Of a DNA stretch of 64,000 bases, positions 1 to 9,127 are shown in pieces. The stretch lies in NCBI GenBank assembly GCA_964019695.1, contig OZ026517.1, positions 76,735,252 through 76,799,251 on the forward strand, read 5' to 3'. A program made the position numbers and the translations under genes. Each line of letters starts with the position of its first letter. Position 1 is the stretch's first letter. This DNA is from Loripinus fragilis. Taxonomy: Eukaryota > Mollusca > Bivalvia > Lucinida > Lucinidae. Below the pieces are notes generated by a model that saw nothing but the letters and a program-made list of their open reading frames with translations, did no database searches and was not told where the DNA came from.

Positions 1-560
1 TTTAAACTAACCAAACACTTATTCATTAACTACAATCAGTTTTTTGATGTTTCTTAGAAGTTGGATTTGTAACATTCAAAAGTTCTAGAACAACATGTTA
101 CCGGTCTTCGGTTTTCTTGAAAATTTTAGAATATCATCTATGTATAGCCTAATTTGAGAGTAAATTCATAGGTTGACAAGAACTGGAACATGCCTAAATT
201 TAAAAAAAAATGTTAAAAAATATTATGACGCTGTAATTTGGGGATGTTTTCAAACAAAATCATAATTTTCTGAATTTTACTTTACAGAAACTGTTCTCTT
301 TGTGTTATGCATATCTAATCCGTGATAATCTAAGATAGTTTTAAAAATAAATAGAACACAATATATGAAACTATACAAGTTATGGGCGGCTTAAACTGAA
401 AGTACCCCCATAATCAGATACCTGATTACATAACATCTCATTTTTTGACCATGTAAATAGGTAACTGGGAAACTATATCACAAATAGAATAGTTATATGT
501 AGGGCAATTATTATGCATAATATTATGAAAATCTATGCGCGGGAAGAACCATATGTAATA
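1..560. other. Unassigned AT-rich sequence
   Basis: I see no coding pattern, splice-flanked exon, inverted repeat or known repeat end in this stretch. It is probably intron or intergenic DNA. Confidence 0.5.
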
Positions 561-993
561 TGTTCTTAAAAGGGTATCCTTTGGAAGCATAGGCTGCACC
601 AAAGAACTGAAACTAGAGTGTGCATATTTCCTGGGCCAGACGAGCTAGTTTCTGCCAGTGGCCCTCTAATAGTTTCAAAGTTCCGCAATGAAACCCATCA
701 TATGATCCCAAAGGACAAGAAAATAAAATCTACACTATAGTGAAGGGCAGGGAGACGTTCTACCGCCGCCACACAGTCCAAGTCAACAGCTGTAGTGAAG
801 TCAAATATGTTCTTAAAAGGGTATCCTTTGGAAGCGAAGACTGCACCAAAGAACTGAAACTAGAGTGTGCATATTTCCTGGGCTAGACTAGCTAGTTTCT
901 GCCATTTAGGCTTCATCAGTGACCCTCTAATAGTTTCAAAGTTCCACAATGAAACCCATGATCCCAAAGGACAAGAAAATAAAATCTTCACTA
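561..993. repeat. Imperfect direct duplication of a ~180-bp segment
   Basis: Two direct copies lie at 561-737 and 808-993, separated by 70 bp. Both run from 'tgttcttaaaagggtatcc' to 'aaaataaaatct'. The copies differ by scattered substitutions, and the second has about 13 extra bases ('tttaggcttcatc') in the middle while the first has a 'catat' insertion near its end. The spacer also ends in sequence resembling its own start ('tagtgaag'). This is a local segmental duplication; no gene is recognisable in either frame set. Confidence 0.85.
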
Positions 994-1002
994 AAACTCC
1001 TA

Positions 1003-1615
1003 TAGGGTGAGACCCCCCCCCCCTTTGATTTCAATTGGGCCAATGGTTTGTGAGAAAACTATGTTTTAATATAAAGATGGGACTCCAATATGAGCGACTT
1101 ACCTGAAAGGTCAAAGGTCAACCTTGACCTTTGGAACTTATTTATAGCCATTGTCTCATTAGGTTAAACAAATCAAATGAGAATAATGGCTAAGGCTTCT
1201 ACAGTTTTTTTTAAAAAAAGTAACTTTTCGAAAAAAATTCTCATTTAAATGCATAAGGAAACAAATTTGACCTTGGCGTTAAGTAGGTCAAGGTCAACCT
1301 AGGATCATCATTTGAACAAACTTGGTAGGCCCCACATCCCCAATGCTACATACCAAATCCCAAGGTCATCGACCTTCTGGTTCTGGAGAAAAAGATTTTA
1401 AAGGGTTTTTACCATATCGGTCATCTAACCAAAACCATTTGAATAAACTTTCGTTCCCGTGTACTAAGGAGTCTCCATATAAAATTTGAGTTGAATTGGC
1501 CCAGCGGTTTCAGAGGAGAAGATGTTTGAAAATTTTGACAAATGGACTGACGCCGGAGTGACTGGTATACTTTTATCTTACCCATGAGCCTTCCGCTCAG
1601 GTGAGCTTAAACTTG
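1003..1615 (+). repeat. Diffuse bivalve-type repeat ('PR' family), degraded copy
   Basis: The segment starts with a poly-C run (1013-1024). It carries phrases also found at 49.4-50.7 kb: 'catttgaacaaacttggtagg', 'acataccaaatcccaagg', then 'ggtttcagaggagaagat', and it ends with 'gagccttccgctcaggtgagct'. The palindromic 'gctcaggtgagct' end is the same kind of terminus as the longer copy. It holds no open frame of note. I assign it to the same diffuse family from shared phrases, and the exact boundaries are uncertain. Confidence 0.6.
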
Positions 1616-1634
1616 ATAGACAAATGAAATAATA

Positions 1635-2508
1635 CGAGGGCCATTCAATAAGTAACCGACCTACCCTACTTACGATCGCGATAGGTCGCTTTTTCTTCTA
1701 GAAAATTAATCTCTAGGAAGATACTCTTCAACCGTATGTTGAAAAAAATATTATCTAATAAAACAAGAATATAGCCACCATTGAAAGTGTGCTATAATGA
1801 CTTGGAAATATGCAACACTACTATGTTCAAGAATCATTTTCAAAAGGCAAATTGCAATTGTTTTAACTTGTAACTAAGCTATAATTAAAACCAATAGAAT
1901 AGATTTTCATTCTTTAAAAGCGAGAATAAGTTTCAGTGCTTCACAGAGTTCAAAATTAATAGTTACATTTTCCCTTAGAGGAAATTGGAATTTCATTTGT
2001 GAAAGTTTGATAATTCAAACATTTTACCCCTTTCTATTTTGACCAAAATGTATATATAATTATATTTGGATATTAATTGATATATTACATAAATAGTTGG
2101 TAAAAGTTTTACTTTCTGAGAGTTCCCAACATGTTTGAAAGGGCCATGGGTCATTTAAGTTAGTATTGTGATTTATCAAATTATGCATTTTAGTTGTTTT
2201 TATGCCACCATGTCGGCTACAAATTTTTCGTTTCGTTGATATATTACACATGCTCACATTATGTTTCATACTTAAGATAATAACCAAATAGTAAAATTTA
2301 TGTAACAACCAAAAACAAAACAAAACGAAAACAAATTATTTGACTCACTGGCCATGCTTGTAGACGCGATACATTACCTACTAATAAACCAATAATGTTT
2401 AAATTTTGTACATATGTCAAAATATGGTGACCAAACACACTGTGAAAATCTGGACTGTGTCGGTCACTTAGAAAAGGGTCAGGCTGGTTACTAATTGAAT
2501 CACCCTCG
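1635..2508. mobile_element. Non-autonomous mariner-type element (MITE-like)
   Basis: The ends form an imperfect inverted repeat beginning CGAGGG(C/T)(C/G)ATTCAAT and continuing to 'agtaacc'. TA dinucleotides at 1633-1634 and 2509-2510 fit the TA target duplication of the Tc1/mariner superfamily. The 874-bp interior holds no transposase-like frame. The only open frame (2060-2323, minus) is AT-rich and unremarkable. The end sequence resembles, but is not the same as, the mariner relic at 29.9 kb, so two families are present. Confidence 0.75.
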
Positions 2509-2559
2509 TATGTTAGAGGATGTGAATAAATTTACACACTCAAATTAAGCATACTTAAT

Positions 2560-2832
2560 TGGTGTACCTAACTTCCTATGGAGTCTATGTCTCACAACTC
2601 ATTAGTTTTGCTAGAGCATCTAGCCATGTTGCTGACTTCAACACTCGCAATAAATTGTTAACTCAGAAACTTCTTAAATAATGCTATTGGTATCATAAAT
2701 TTCGCAAAACCTTTTCTACATTATATCGACGATTCTATGATTTGATATCTAAATTCTAACTGGCGAATTTTTAAGGTTGATTAAAGAGGAAGAAAATGGC
2801 AAAATAACAGGATAATAAGTTTGGGATGGTTG
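2560..2832 (+). pseudogene. Fragment of an RT-element C-terminal region, disrupted by the Gypsy insertion
   Basis: On the plus strand 2568-2755 translates, with stops and small shifts, to the same peptide block seen in three other places here (23.6, 38.0 and 41.0 kb): a 'SYGVY.SQLI.FAR.SSH' block followed by 'YWYHKFRKTFSTLYRRFYDLIS'-like sequence (split by a stop). In many invertebrate genomes this block lies downstream of a reverse-transcriptase core. The Gypsy element inserted at 2832/2833, and the 3' tail of the same RT family resumes at 7588, so the Gypsy probably landed inside this older relic. Non-functional. Confidence 0.65.
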
Positions 2833-3032
2833 TATTTTATCCTGCGACAGGTAGAAATGAACACGCCTGTATGCTGCTAATATATTTATTAGTACAGCTA
2901 TACGAACTACAAGAGAGATGATAACTAAGAGAATAAGCGGACAGCAGAAGCAGCCAGGTAGTTTTATACTACAGGCTGAGCCCTTATCAAGATCGTATCA
3001 TGTTGCAGAGTCTATATGCAGAATATACAACA
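2833..3032 (-). repeat. 3' LTR of the Gypsy element
   Basis: Read on the minus strand it begins TGTTGTATATTC and ends in AAAATA. It contains a TATAAAA box (2962-2968) and an AATAAA polyadenylation signal (2885-2890), as an LTR promoter/terminator unit should. It matches the right-hand copy at 199 of 200 bases; the difference is at 2895. The 5-bp target duplication GGTTG lies immediately outside, at 2828-2832. Confidence 0.95.
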
Positions 3033-3045
3033 CCCCCCTTTCAAA
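3033..3045 (-). promoter_or_regulatory. Polypurine tract of the Gypsy element
   Basis: On the minus strand a purine run (TTTGAAAGGGGGG) sits directly before the 3' LTR. This is the expected primer for plus-strand DNA synthesis. The 3046-3228 stretch between it and the integrase stop is non-coding. Confidence 0.8.
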
Positions 3046-3228
3046 GCCCAATATTTTGGAGTTTACGGTATGCAACAGTTCATTAATAAAATTGTAACCG
3101 TAAAACAGTTCATTGAGTGTTCAATCTTTTACTCATTAATTCCCACGACTGAATTGTCTGTTTATCATCACAGTTTCTCGTTACAGATAAAACAAGCAAC
3201 ACTGATTATTTTGTGGTCCCTTATCAAG

Positions 3229-4416
3229 TTAATTATACTGTAATCTTTCAGGCGGTTTAGAAATTCGCCCAGATCGTGTCACTACATATGGTTTATTACT
3301 AGTTTCTTGAGATACGTGTAACGGTACACTAGACAGCTGTTCAGGACCAGAAGAGTTGGACAAGAGTGTATCAGATTCTGTAATCGCTGAATTGTGTGAA
3401 TTTGCTGAATCTCCCTGCACTTTTCTTTCCTGCATATGTACCATCGGCTGAAGGTCAGTTGGGTCGTTAAGTTCGACTTCTTTATTCAACCTAACCAAAT
3501 GTCGCCTATTGCGCGAAATTTCACCACGGGGTGTGTCGACCACGTATGATCTTGGTCGGTCTGCAGCTTTTAATACTTTGCCGTCTACATTGAATGATTT
3601 AACATGAACGTTATCGCCTGTGCGTAATGGCGTCATATTTCGCGCTCGATGTCTGACGTCATAATTCATTTTGGAGTATGCACGTGCGGCATTCTCTTTC
3701 TTAAGCAAATAGGTTTGATTGATAACTTTTGGCTTCAATCGATCTGGATTTTGCGGAAGGATAGTTTTGATTTGTCTGCTGTAGAGAAGCTGAGATGGGC
3801 TATACCCATTACTGAGCGGTGTGGCTCGATAATGCATGAGTGCAATGTACGGGTCGTCAGACTTCTCAAGCAAGCGTTTGCACGTTTGAACAGCGCGTTC
3901 AGCCTCCGCGTTCCCTAGAGGATACCTAGGCGATGATGTAATGTGCTTGATACCGTATTCTTTCATGAATTTCTGCATAGCCTGCCCTGAGTAACAACCT
4001 CCGTTGTCACTGGTGAATATGTCGCAGACACCATGCCGACTAAACATCGACTTTAAATGGGTAATAACTTCTTCGGTTGTTAAAGAGCGCAATTTTGCTA
4101 ATTCAATAAATCTTGAATAGTAGCACACAACCAGTAGGTATGTGTGACCTTTCCAAAAGAAAAGGTCTGAACCAAAATGTTTCCAAGGCCGATCATCAAA
4201 CTTAGTACTGATCATCGGCTCGGCATGATCATTCTGAAGTTTTGCGCAAACGTCGCATGCTTTGACTTCTTTTTCAATGTCACTGTTGATGCCTAACCAC
4301 CATACCGACTCTCTTGCTCTCAGTTTACATTTTGTTATTCCTTGATGCGCGCCATGAATTTTGGTGAGTATATCTGCTCTCATTTCTGTAGGAATAAATA
4401 ATCTGCCTGCTTTCAT
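3229..4416 (-). CDS. Integrase of the Gypsy element
   Basis: This 395-residue frame continues pol after the four-base shift. The N-terminal zinc-binding region shows H21/H24 and C54/C57. The catalytic core shows D84, D137 and E173, with 35 residues between the last two, matching the D,D-35-E signature that joins cDNA ends to target DNA. The C-terminal part ends in a basic TRSGRISKPPERL segment often found at the end of these polyproteins. I see no chromodomain. The first ATG (4416) is unlikely to be a natural start, because in an intact relative this would be the end of a longer polyprotein. Confidence 0.92.
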   Translation of the reverse strand: MKAGRLFIPTEMRADILTKIHGAHQGITKCKLRARESVWWLGINSDIEKEVKACDVCAKLQNDHAEPMISTKFDDRPWKHFGSDLFFWKGHTYLLVVCYYSRFIELAKLRSLTTEEVITHLKSMFSRHGVCDIFTSDNGGCYSGQAMQKFMKEYGIKHITSSPRYPLGNAEAERAVQTCKRLLEKSDDPYIALMHYRATPLSNGYSPSQLLYSRQIKTILPQNPDRLKPKVINQTYLLKKENAARAYSKMNYDVRHRARNMTPLRTGDNVHVKSFNVDGKVLKAADRPRSYVVDTPRGEISRNRRHLVRLNKEVELNDPTDLQPMVHMQERKVQGDSANSHNSAITESDTLLSNSSGPEQLSSVPLHVSQETSNKPYVVTRSGRISKPPERLQYN

Positions 4417-4426
4417 TAATAAGCCT

Positions 4427-5896
4427 TTATTTATTTATTGTTATCTCGCCCCTCAAATGCCAGTACACTTTTCCTATCTCGGATGCCTTATGTTTTGTTT
4501 CAGGCCACCCATTATTGCAGTAATTGGCTAGTGTTTGACAAATAACATCTTGACTTTGCTTTTCCCTTATCTCTTGAAGTCTAAGATCTGTGGCTGGCAA
4601 GTGTCTTATAACCATGTCAACATAATTTTCGGTGTCTGAGGAATGTTGCTCCTCCTCCAAAGTCAATGAATGAATTACAGGGTTTCTTGAAAGCATATCA
4701 GGTATAATTAAGGATTTTCCCGCGACATGGGAAATAGTGTATGAGAAAGGCATAAGTCTCATTCTAAAACGCATATTTCGTAATGGCAAATCACTCAGGT
4801 CTTTGTGACCGCCAAGCAATGAAATAAGCGGCTGATGATCAGTTTCAATATGAAACGTTTTTCCTATGAGAAAATCACGATTTTTCTCGCAACCGTATGT
4901 GACTCCTAATGCCTCTTTTTCAATGGTGGAGTAACGCTGCTCTGTCGGTGACAGGGCTCTAGATGCGAAACTTACAGGTTTCATGTCTCCGTCGTCTTGT
5001 TTCTGAAACAGTGCGCAGCCTAGCCCATAACTACTCGCATCTGTTTTTAATACAGTGTAGCGATTCGGATCGTACAACGCAAGTACAGGTGCATTTGTAA
5101 GTGATTGCTTTATTAAGTCAAAAGCTTTCTGCTGATCTGGACCCCAGTAAAACTGTTTTTTTGAGCTTAGTAGATCTCGGATTGGTTTCGAATGTTCAGC
5201 TAACAATGGCGAAAACTTACCTAGCTGATTTACCATACCTAATAGCCTGCGCACACTGTGTACGTCAGTAGGGGCTTCCAAGTTTTTGATCCCCTGGACC
5301 CGTTCAGGGTCCGCCGAAATGCCTGAGGGTCCAATAATATGACCAACGTATTTTATGGATGTTTTTCTGAACTCAGACTTTGACGGATTTATGGTCAGAT
5401 TTGCTTCATGCAATCGCGTGAGCACTTCATGCAACCTTTCGTCATGCTCAGCCTCTGTTCGACCAAATACGAGAATATCATCTGTCTGGCATAATACACC
5501 CTCAATCGATTCTACCAGTTGGGTCATTCTTTTCTGAAAATATTCGCTACTACTGGACAGACCCATGACTAGACGATTGAACGCAAACCTACCGAATGGC
5601 GTTATGAAAGTAGTGAGCAACTTACTTTCATCTGACAGACGTGTTTGCCAAAATCCTAGATTTAAGTCAATTTTGCTAAACCATTTCGCACCAGCAAGAA
5701 GACCTAAGCTTTGATCTATTCTAGGTAACGGAAAATTTTCACGTTTGACGCTGTCGTTGAGACGTGATAAGTCAACGCAGATTCTTATTTTACCGTTAGG
5801 TTTAGGCACTACGACCATACCCGCGCACCAATCTGTGGGTTGGTCAACACGGAAAATAACGCCCGTTTTTTCCATGTTTTCGAGCTCTTGCTTCAC
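4427..5896 (-). CDS. Reverse transcriptase and RNase H of the Gypsy element
   Basis: The 489-residue open stretch begins at a GTG only because an in-frame TAA (5933-5935) lies just upstream; homology continues through that stop, so the true start is elsewhere. RT catalytic aspartates are D77 (FSKIDLNLGF) and D139-D140 in a QTDD box, where most families have an aromatic residue in place of Q. RNase H follows, with D286 (KTDASS), an IEKEAL helix near 326-330 and D353 (ETDHQPL). The frame ends at 4427-4429, where a tandem run of TTTA units (4426-4438, plus-strand reading) appears to have gained four bases and shifted the frame away from integrase. Confidence 0.92.
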   Translation of the reverse strand: MKQELENMEKTGVIFRVDQPTDWCAGMVVVPKPNGKIRICVDLSRLNDSVKRENFPLPRIDQSLGLLAGAKWFSKIDLNLGFWQTRLSDESKLLTTFITPFGRFAFNRLVMGLSSSSEYFQKRMTQLVESIEGVLCQTDDILVFGRTEAEHDERLHEVLTRLHEANLTINPSKSEFRKTSIKYVGHIIGPSGISADPERVQGIKNLEAPTDVHSVRRLLGMVNQLGKFSPLLAEHSKPIRDLLSSKKQFYWGPDQQKAFDLIKQSLTNAPVLALYDPNRYTVLKTDASSYGLGCALFQKQDDGDMKPVSFASRALSPTEQRYSTIEKEALGVTYGCEKNRDFLIGKTFHIETDHQPLISLLGGHKDLSDLPLRNMRFRMRLMPFSYTISHVAGKSLIIPDMLSRNPVIHSLTLEEEQHSSDTENYVDMVIRHLPATDLRLQEIREKQSQDVICQTLANYCNNGWPETKHKASEIGKVYWHLRGEITINK

Positions 5897-5978
5897 CTGA
5901 GGAAGCAGAGGAATAGGGACTCTACGTGGAACTTAAAGCGCATACGGTTTCGCTCCTTCTTTAAGCGTGACGTGGTAC

Positions 5979-7259
5979 TCAACCACTCATTTCGCCTAGC
6001 TCCCTAAACAAATTGGGATATTTCGACTTAACCGTTTCCAAGGTTATTACTTCGCTCAAACTAGCGTTTCGATGTTTAAACTCAAGCAAATCTAGCTTGG
6101 TTATAGCTGGTCGACCTAACAGGCATCGATCTAGCCCCTTAACAACGTAGATACGCTCGACCGCTGAGCTTGCATTAGTCTCGAGCTTTGCAGTAAACGA
6201 ACCCATGACCTTCAGTGGTACATTACCAGGACCGTACAACCTTTTAGAGCATTTTTCTAAAGGTAACTTGCCAATTTTAAGGTACATATCCTCTGATATG
6301 ACCGTAACATCGGCACCACAATCGATTTTAAATCTGATAAAACCTTGTCCTACCTTGAAGCCAATAATCCCTGGTTCATCTGAATTTGAACTAATTGAAC
6401 TTAGCACTGCACTTTCACTGTCGATTGTCCCAAGGTATGCATCGGATTCATCGTCGGATTCCCCATCTCGATCGTCGACCTCGTGCACCTTCTTGGAAAG
6501 ACAAAATCGAACCCAGTGTCCTTTTATACCGCAACCTCGGCACTTTGCATCCCTAGCTGGGCACTTACTCCGACTATGCGACGGTACGGCTCCGCAACGG
6601 GTACATCTAGGCTTGTCGCCGTTTTGTGTTTTCGGCTTATCCCTTGTGTGTCTTCTCTGTGTGTTTTGGCTGTGTCTCTGTTGGAATTTAACAGAGTCAA
6701 TCTTATTTTCCGACAGAACATAACTCCTTACTATAGACTGCTGCTCGTGGACTGCTTCTTTCTGCCTGGCTTGTGTGACAGCTTTCACAAGCGTCAGAGC
6801 AGGATCCAATTGTAATTTCTCAGAAATTTTAGCGTCCCTGAGTCCAACAACAATTCTGTCCCCGATTAACTGGTCCTTTAAATCACCATAATCACAATGT
6901 TCTGACAACGTGTACAAAGATGTAATAAACTGATCCACCGACTCCCCCTCTTCTTGTTTTCTTAAATTAAACCTTGCACGTTCAAATATTGTATTTCTTC
7001 GAACATTGAAATAGTTCACATATTTTCCTGTGACCGTTGTATAAACTTTTTGCTCTTCATCTGATAATCCAAATGATTTTAAAACGTCATCTGCTTCTTT
7101 TCCCATACAATAAACCAAGGCGTTTACTTGCTGTTCTTGAGATTTTTCTGAAAGACCACTAGCAGTTTTGAACCGTTCAAACCTCACAAACCATTTCTCG
7201 AAATCTGCTGGTTTTTTAAAGTCAAACTGATCTGGAGGGGTAACTTGAAAACTAGCCAT
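5979..7259 (-). CDS. Gag plus aspartic protease of the Gypsy element
   Basis: The 426-residue frame starts at the ATG at 7259, the first ATG after the primer-binding site. Residues 1-180 are a capsid-like Gag region. Two zinc knuckles follow: C219-C222-H228-C233 (CX2CX5HX4C) and C240-C243-H248-C253 (CX2CX4HX4C), expected to bind the RNA genome. A retroviral-type aspartic protease is recognised by its D313-C-G-A active-site motif, where most relatives have DSG or DTG, and by the LLGRPAI flap-end motif near 380. The frame ends with TGA at 5979-5981. Protein similarity to pol resumes in another frame immediately downstream (+1 relative to gag), so either a single extra base broke one long polyprotein or the element uses +1 frameshifting. 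I favour the mutation. Confidence 0.92.
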   Translation of the reverse strand: MASFQVTPPDQFDFKKPADFEKWFVRFERFKTASGLSEKSQEQQVNALVYCMGKEADDVLKSFGLSDEEQKVYTTVTGKYVNYFNVRRNTIFERARFNLRKQEEGESVDQFITSLYTLSEHCDYGDLKDQLIGDRIVVGLRDAKISEKLQLDPALTLVKAVTQARQKEAVHEQQSIVRSYVLSENKIDSVKFQQRHSQNTQRRHTRDKPKTQNGDKPRCTRCGAVPSHSRSKCPARDAKCRGCGIKGHWVRFCLSKKVHEVDDRDGESDDESDAYLGTIDSESAVLSSISSNSDEPGIIGFKVGQGFIRFKIDCGADVTVISEDMYLKIGKLPLEKCSKRLYGPGNVPLKVMGSFTAKLETNASSAVERIYVVKGLDRCLLGRPAITKLDLLEFKHRNASLSEVITLETVKSKYPNLFRELGEMSG

Positions 7260-7348
7260 TTTCTGTTAATTAAATTTCACTAATACTATTTCAAGTCTAA
7301 TATGTGTTAATTGTCACGCTCTTTAATTCAGTTAAGCAATATTCCAGT

Positions 7349-7366
7349 AAGTCACTTCTGACACCA
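7349..7366 (-). promoter_or_regulatory. Primer-binding site of the Gypsy element
   Basis: On the minus strand the bases immediately after the 5' LTR read TGGTGTCAGAAGTGACTT. A TGG start directly against the LTR end is typical of a tRNA primer-binding site. Which tRNA it pairs with would need comparison with the host tRNA set. Confidence 0.75.
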
Positions 7367-7566
7367 TATTTTATCCTGCGACAGGTAGAAATGAACACGC
7401 CTGTATGCTGCTAATATATTTATTAGTAAAGCTATACGAACTACAAGAGAGATGATAACTAAGAGAATAAGCGGACAGCAGAAGCAGCCAGGTAGTTTTA
7501 TACTACAGGCTGAGCCCTTATCAAGATCGTATCATGTTGCAGAGTCTATATGCAGAATATACAACA
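7367..7566 (-). repeat. 5' LTR of the Gypsy element
   Basis: This is the second 200-bp LTR. On the minus strand it carries the TATAAAA box (7496-7502), expected to start the genomic transcript, and AATAAA (7419-7424). The right flank GGTTG (7567-7571) repeats the left flank. It is followed directly, on the minus strand, by the primer-binding site. Confidence 0.95.
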
Positions 7567-7587
7567 GGTTGTTTCTCTTTTACATTA

Positions 7588-7950
7588 TATCGCTTTCATG
7601 CAAACCAAATATCTATGTGTCTTGATCGACATCTGAATTAAGGGTGAGGTTGGCGCGCCGTTAAACCGGTTTAATCCCTCCAGTAAAATATTTTACTGAC
7701 CGTTCCAAGGCGGTATTTCTTTTGTGGATCTTTTATGTTTTTGTTCTGTCTTGTGTTTGTTATGTCTTTGTGCACGTCTGTTTATATGTGCTTTGTGGTC
7801 ACCTGCTGGGAAAGGGCTGACCTATTGGCTCTCGTTTGTGGTGTCCAACTGTGAGTTTGTCACTTTCCCATAGGTATCCTGGGTCAGGTGTGGTACTTGA
7901 TTGTATCGATTCCTGATCTTTGCACCCTTACTTACTTTGTCAAATAAATA
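7588..7950 (+). mobile_element. 3' tail of the RT-element family, copy 1
   Basis: The segment runs from 'ctttcatgcaaaccaaat' through 'cacctgctgggaaagggctga' to 'gattcctgatctttgc' and a (CTTA)2 end. Seven other full or partial copies lie in the window, all ending at or near the same 3' point, as expected for 5'-truncated retrotransposition. This copy is probably the continuation of the relic at 2560-2832, split by the Gypsy element. Confidence 0.75.
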
Positions 7951-8939
7951 CTTGTTTTGTTTTCTATAAACAGAGATGTTTGAATGAAAAATTGCATACA
8001 TTTGAAGAGAAACAAAAATAGATAAGTAAAGGAGAATACTGATTCCATCTTACACAATACAACTTGTCATACCTATTGTCTGTACTAAATTATTATATTC
8101 TAGCCTAACTAAATTTGCTTTAGAGAAATCTTTGACAAAACAAACAGGGAGAGAGAGATAAGGAGGAGATAAAGAAAAAAATACAAAAAGGAAATGATAA
8201 ACAAAATTCATCAAGGCCCACATTGATAAGCTGTCTCAAATTACATGTAACACTCTGGATTTCTAACAAATGTGTATCAATAAATGTGTATCAATAACAC
8301 AGCTTAACTCATTTTATAGAATAATGCAAGTATTTAGTGCAATCAAATGTTAAATATGCTCACCATTCCTAGTATAGGCGTTGTATCACTATTCTATGTT
8401 CCAATATTTAAAGAAGTTGCGAGTTTGAACCCTGTCTGAAGAAAATGCTTACACATTTGTTCATTGATTACTTTTACAAATAATTCATAATCATTTTCAA
8501 ATTATTTTCGTAGCAAACAGTTCCTGTTCTAATAAAATGAGGTATTTGTGCTGAAAGACTTAAACTTAAACCTGCACTTAGTGTTAGTTGGTTTGTTTCT
8601 AACGCTAATGGTGTCACTATTTGCTGACCGCTGCATGCTGAGATTTCAACATCTTCAAAATATCTACTTGATTTACGCTGCGTGGAGACTAACTTTGTAA
8701 GTTGCCACTCAAATAGTTTAAACTCATTATTTATAATTCAGCAAATGAAAACATAGCCACTAGAGATTAGGCGACCTTTATCAGTGTTAGGAATCAAAGC
8801 GCTTATTATGAGTGCCATGTACAGATAGATATGTCCCTGGGATTACTGTGTGGCATCAAAAAGCTGCAGTGTATAGAAATATCTCTCCTGATGATTGCTG
8901 CACATCCACTATATTACTTATTCTTACACACCATTGGAA
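7951..8939. other. Unassigned sequence
   Basis: No gene or inverted-repeat element is seen. A short GA-rich patch lies near 8145-8190. A tRNA-like 'gcgagtttgaaccctg' at 8417-8432 is too isolated to call. Confidence 0.5.
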
Positions 8940-9118
8940 GTAAAGAAAGAGGCAAATATCAAGAATAGATACAATCAAGCACGACACCTTATCCAAGATA
9001 CCATATAAGGGGAAAGTGACAAAAATAAATGAAAACATCACATACATGAGAGCCAAGAGATCAGCCCTTTCCAAAGACGTGACTACAAGGCTGCAAGAAA
9101 CAGGCATTGCAGCATGAC
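8940..9118 (-). mobile_element. 3' tail of the RT-element family, copy 2 (minus)
   Basis: On the minus strand the segment reads through 'gtcacgtctttggaaagggctga' and 'gtgcttgattgtatc' to a CTTTACTT end. It is shorter and more diverged than copy 1. The MITE at 9128-10016 begins 9 bp away and probably truncated it. Confidence 0.7.
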
Positions 9119-9127
9119 AAAGACTTT

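Larger units (their letters stand above)
2833..7566 (-). mobile_element. Ty3/Gypsy LTR retrotransposon, nearly complete, young
   Basis: The 4734-bp element lies on the minus strand, with 200-bp LTRs at both ends. The target duplication GGTTG is at 2828-2832 and 7567-7571. Order in the element: 5' LTR (7367-7566), primer-binding site, gag-protease, RT-RNase H, integrase, polypurine tract, 3' LTR (2833-3032). The order RT before integrase marks it as Ty3/Gypsy, not Copia. No envelope-like frame follows integrase. The LTRs differ at one base (2895 C, 7429 A), which implies a recent insertion. The coding region nevertheless carries three breaks, described under the individual frames, so this copy looks unable to move unaided. 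Its clade is probably Mag-like (K02A2.6-like proteins), judged from the proteins only. Confidence 0.95.

Noticed and set aside
3649..3918. Open frame opposite integrase
   Set aside because: It is an antisense shadow of the integrase frame.
6205..6815. Open frames on the strand opposite gag-protease
   Set aside because: They are shadows of the Gypsy coding sequence; gag-protease has zinc knuckles and a protease motif, these have nothing.
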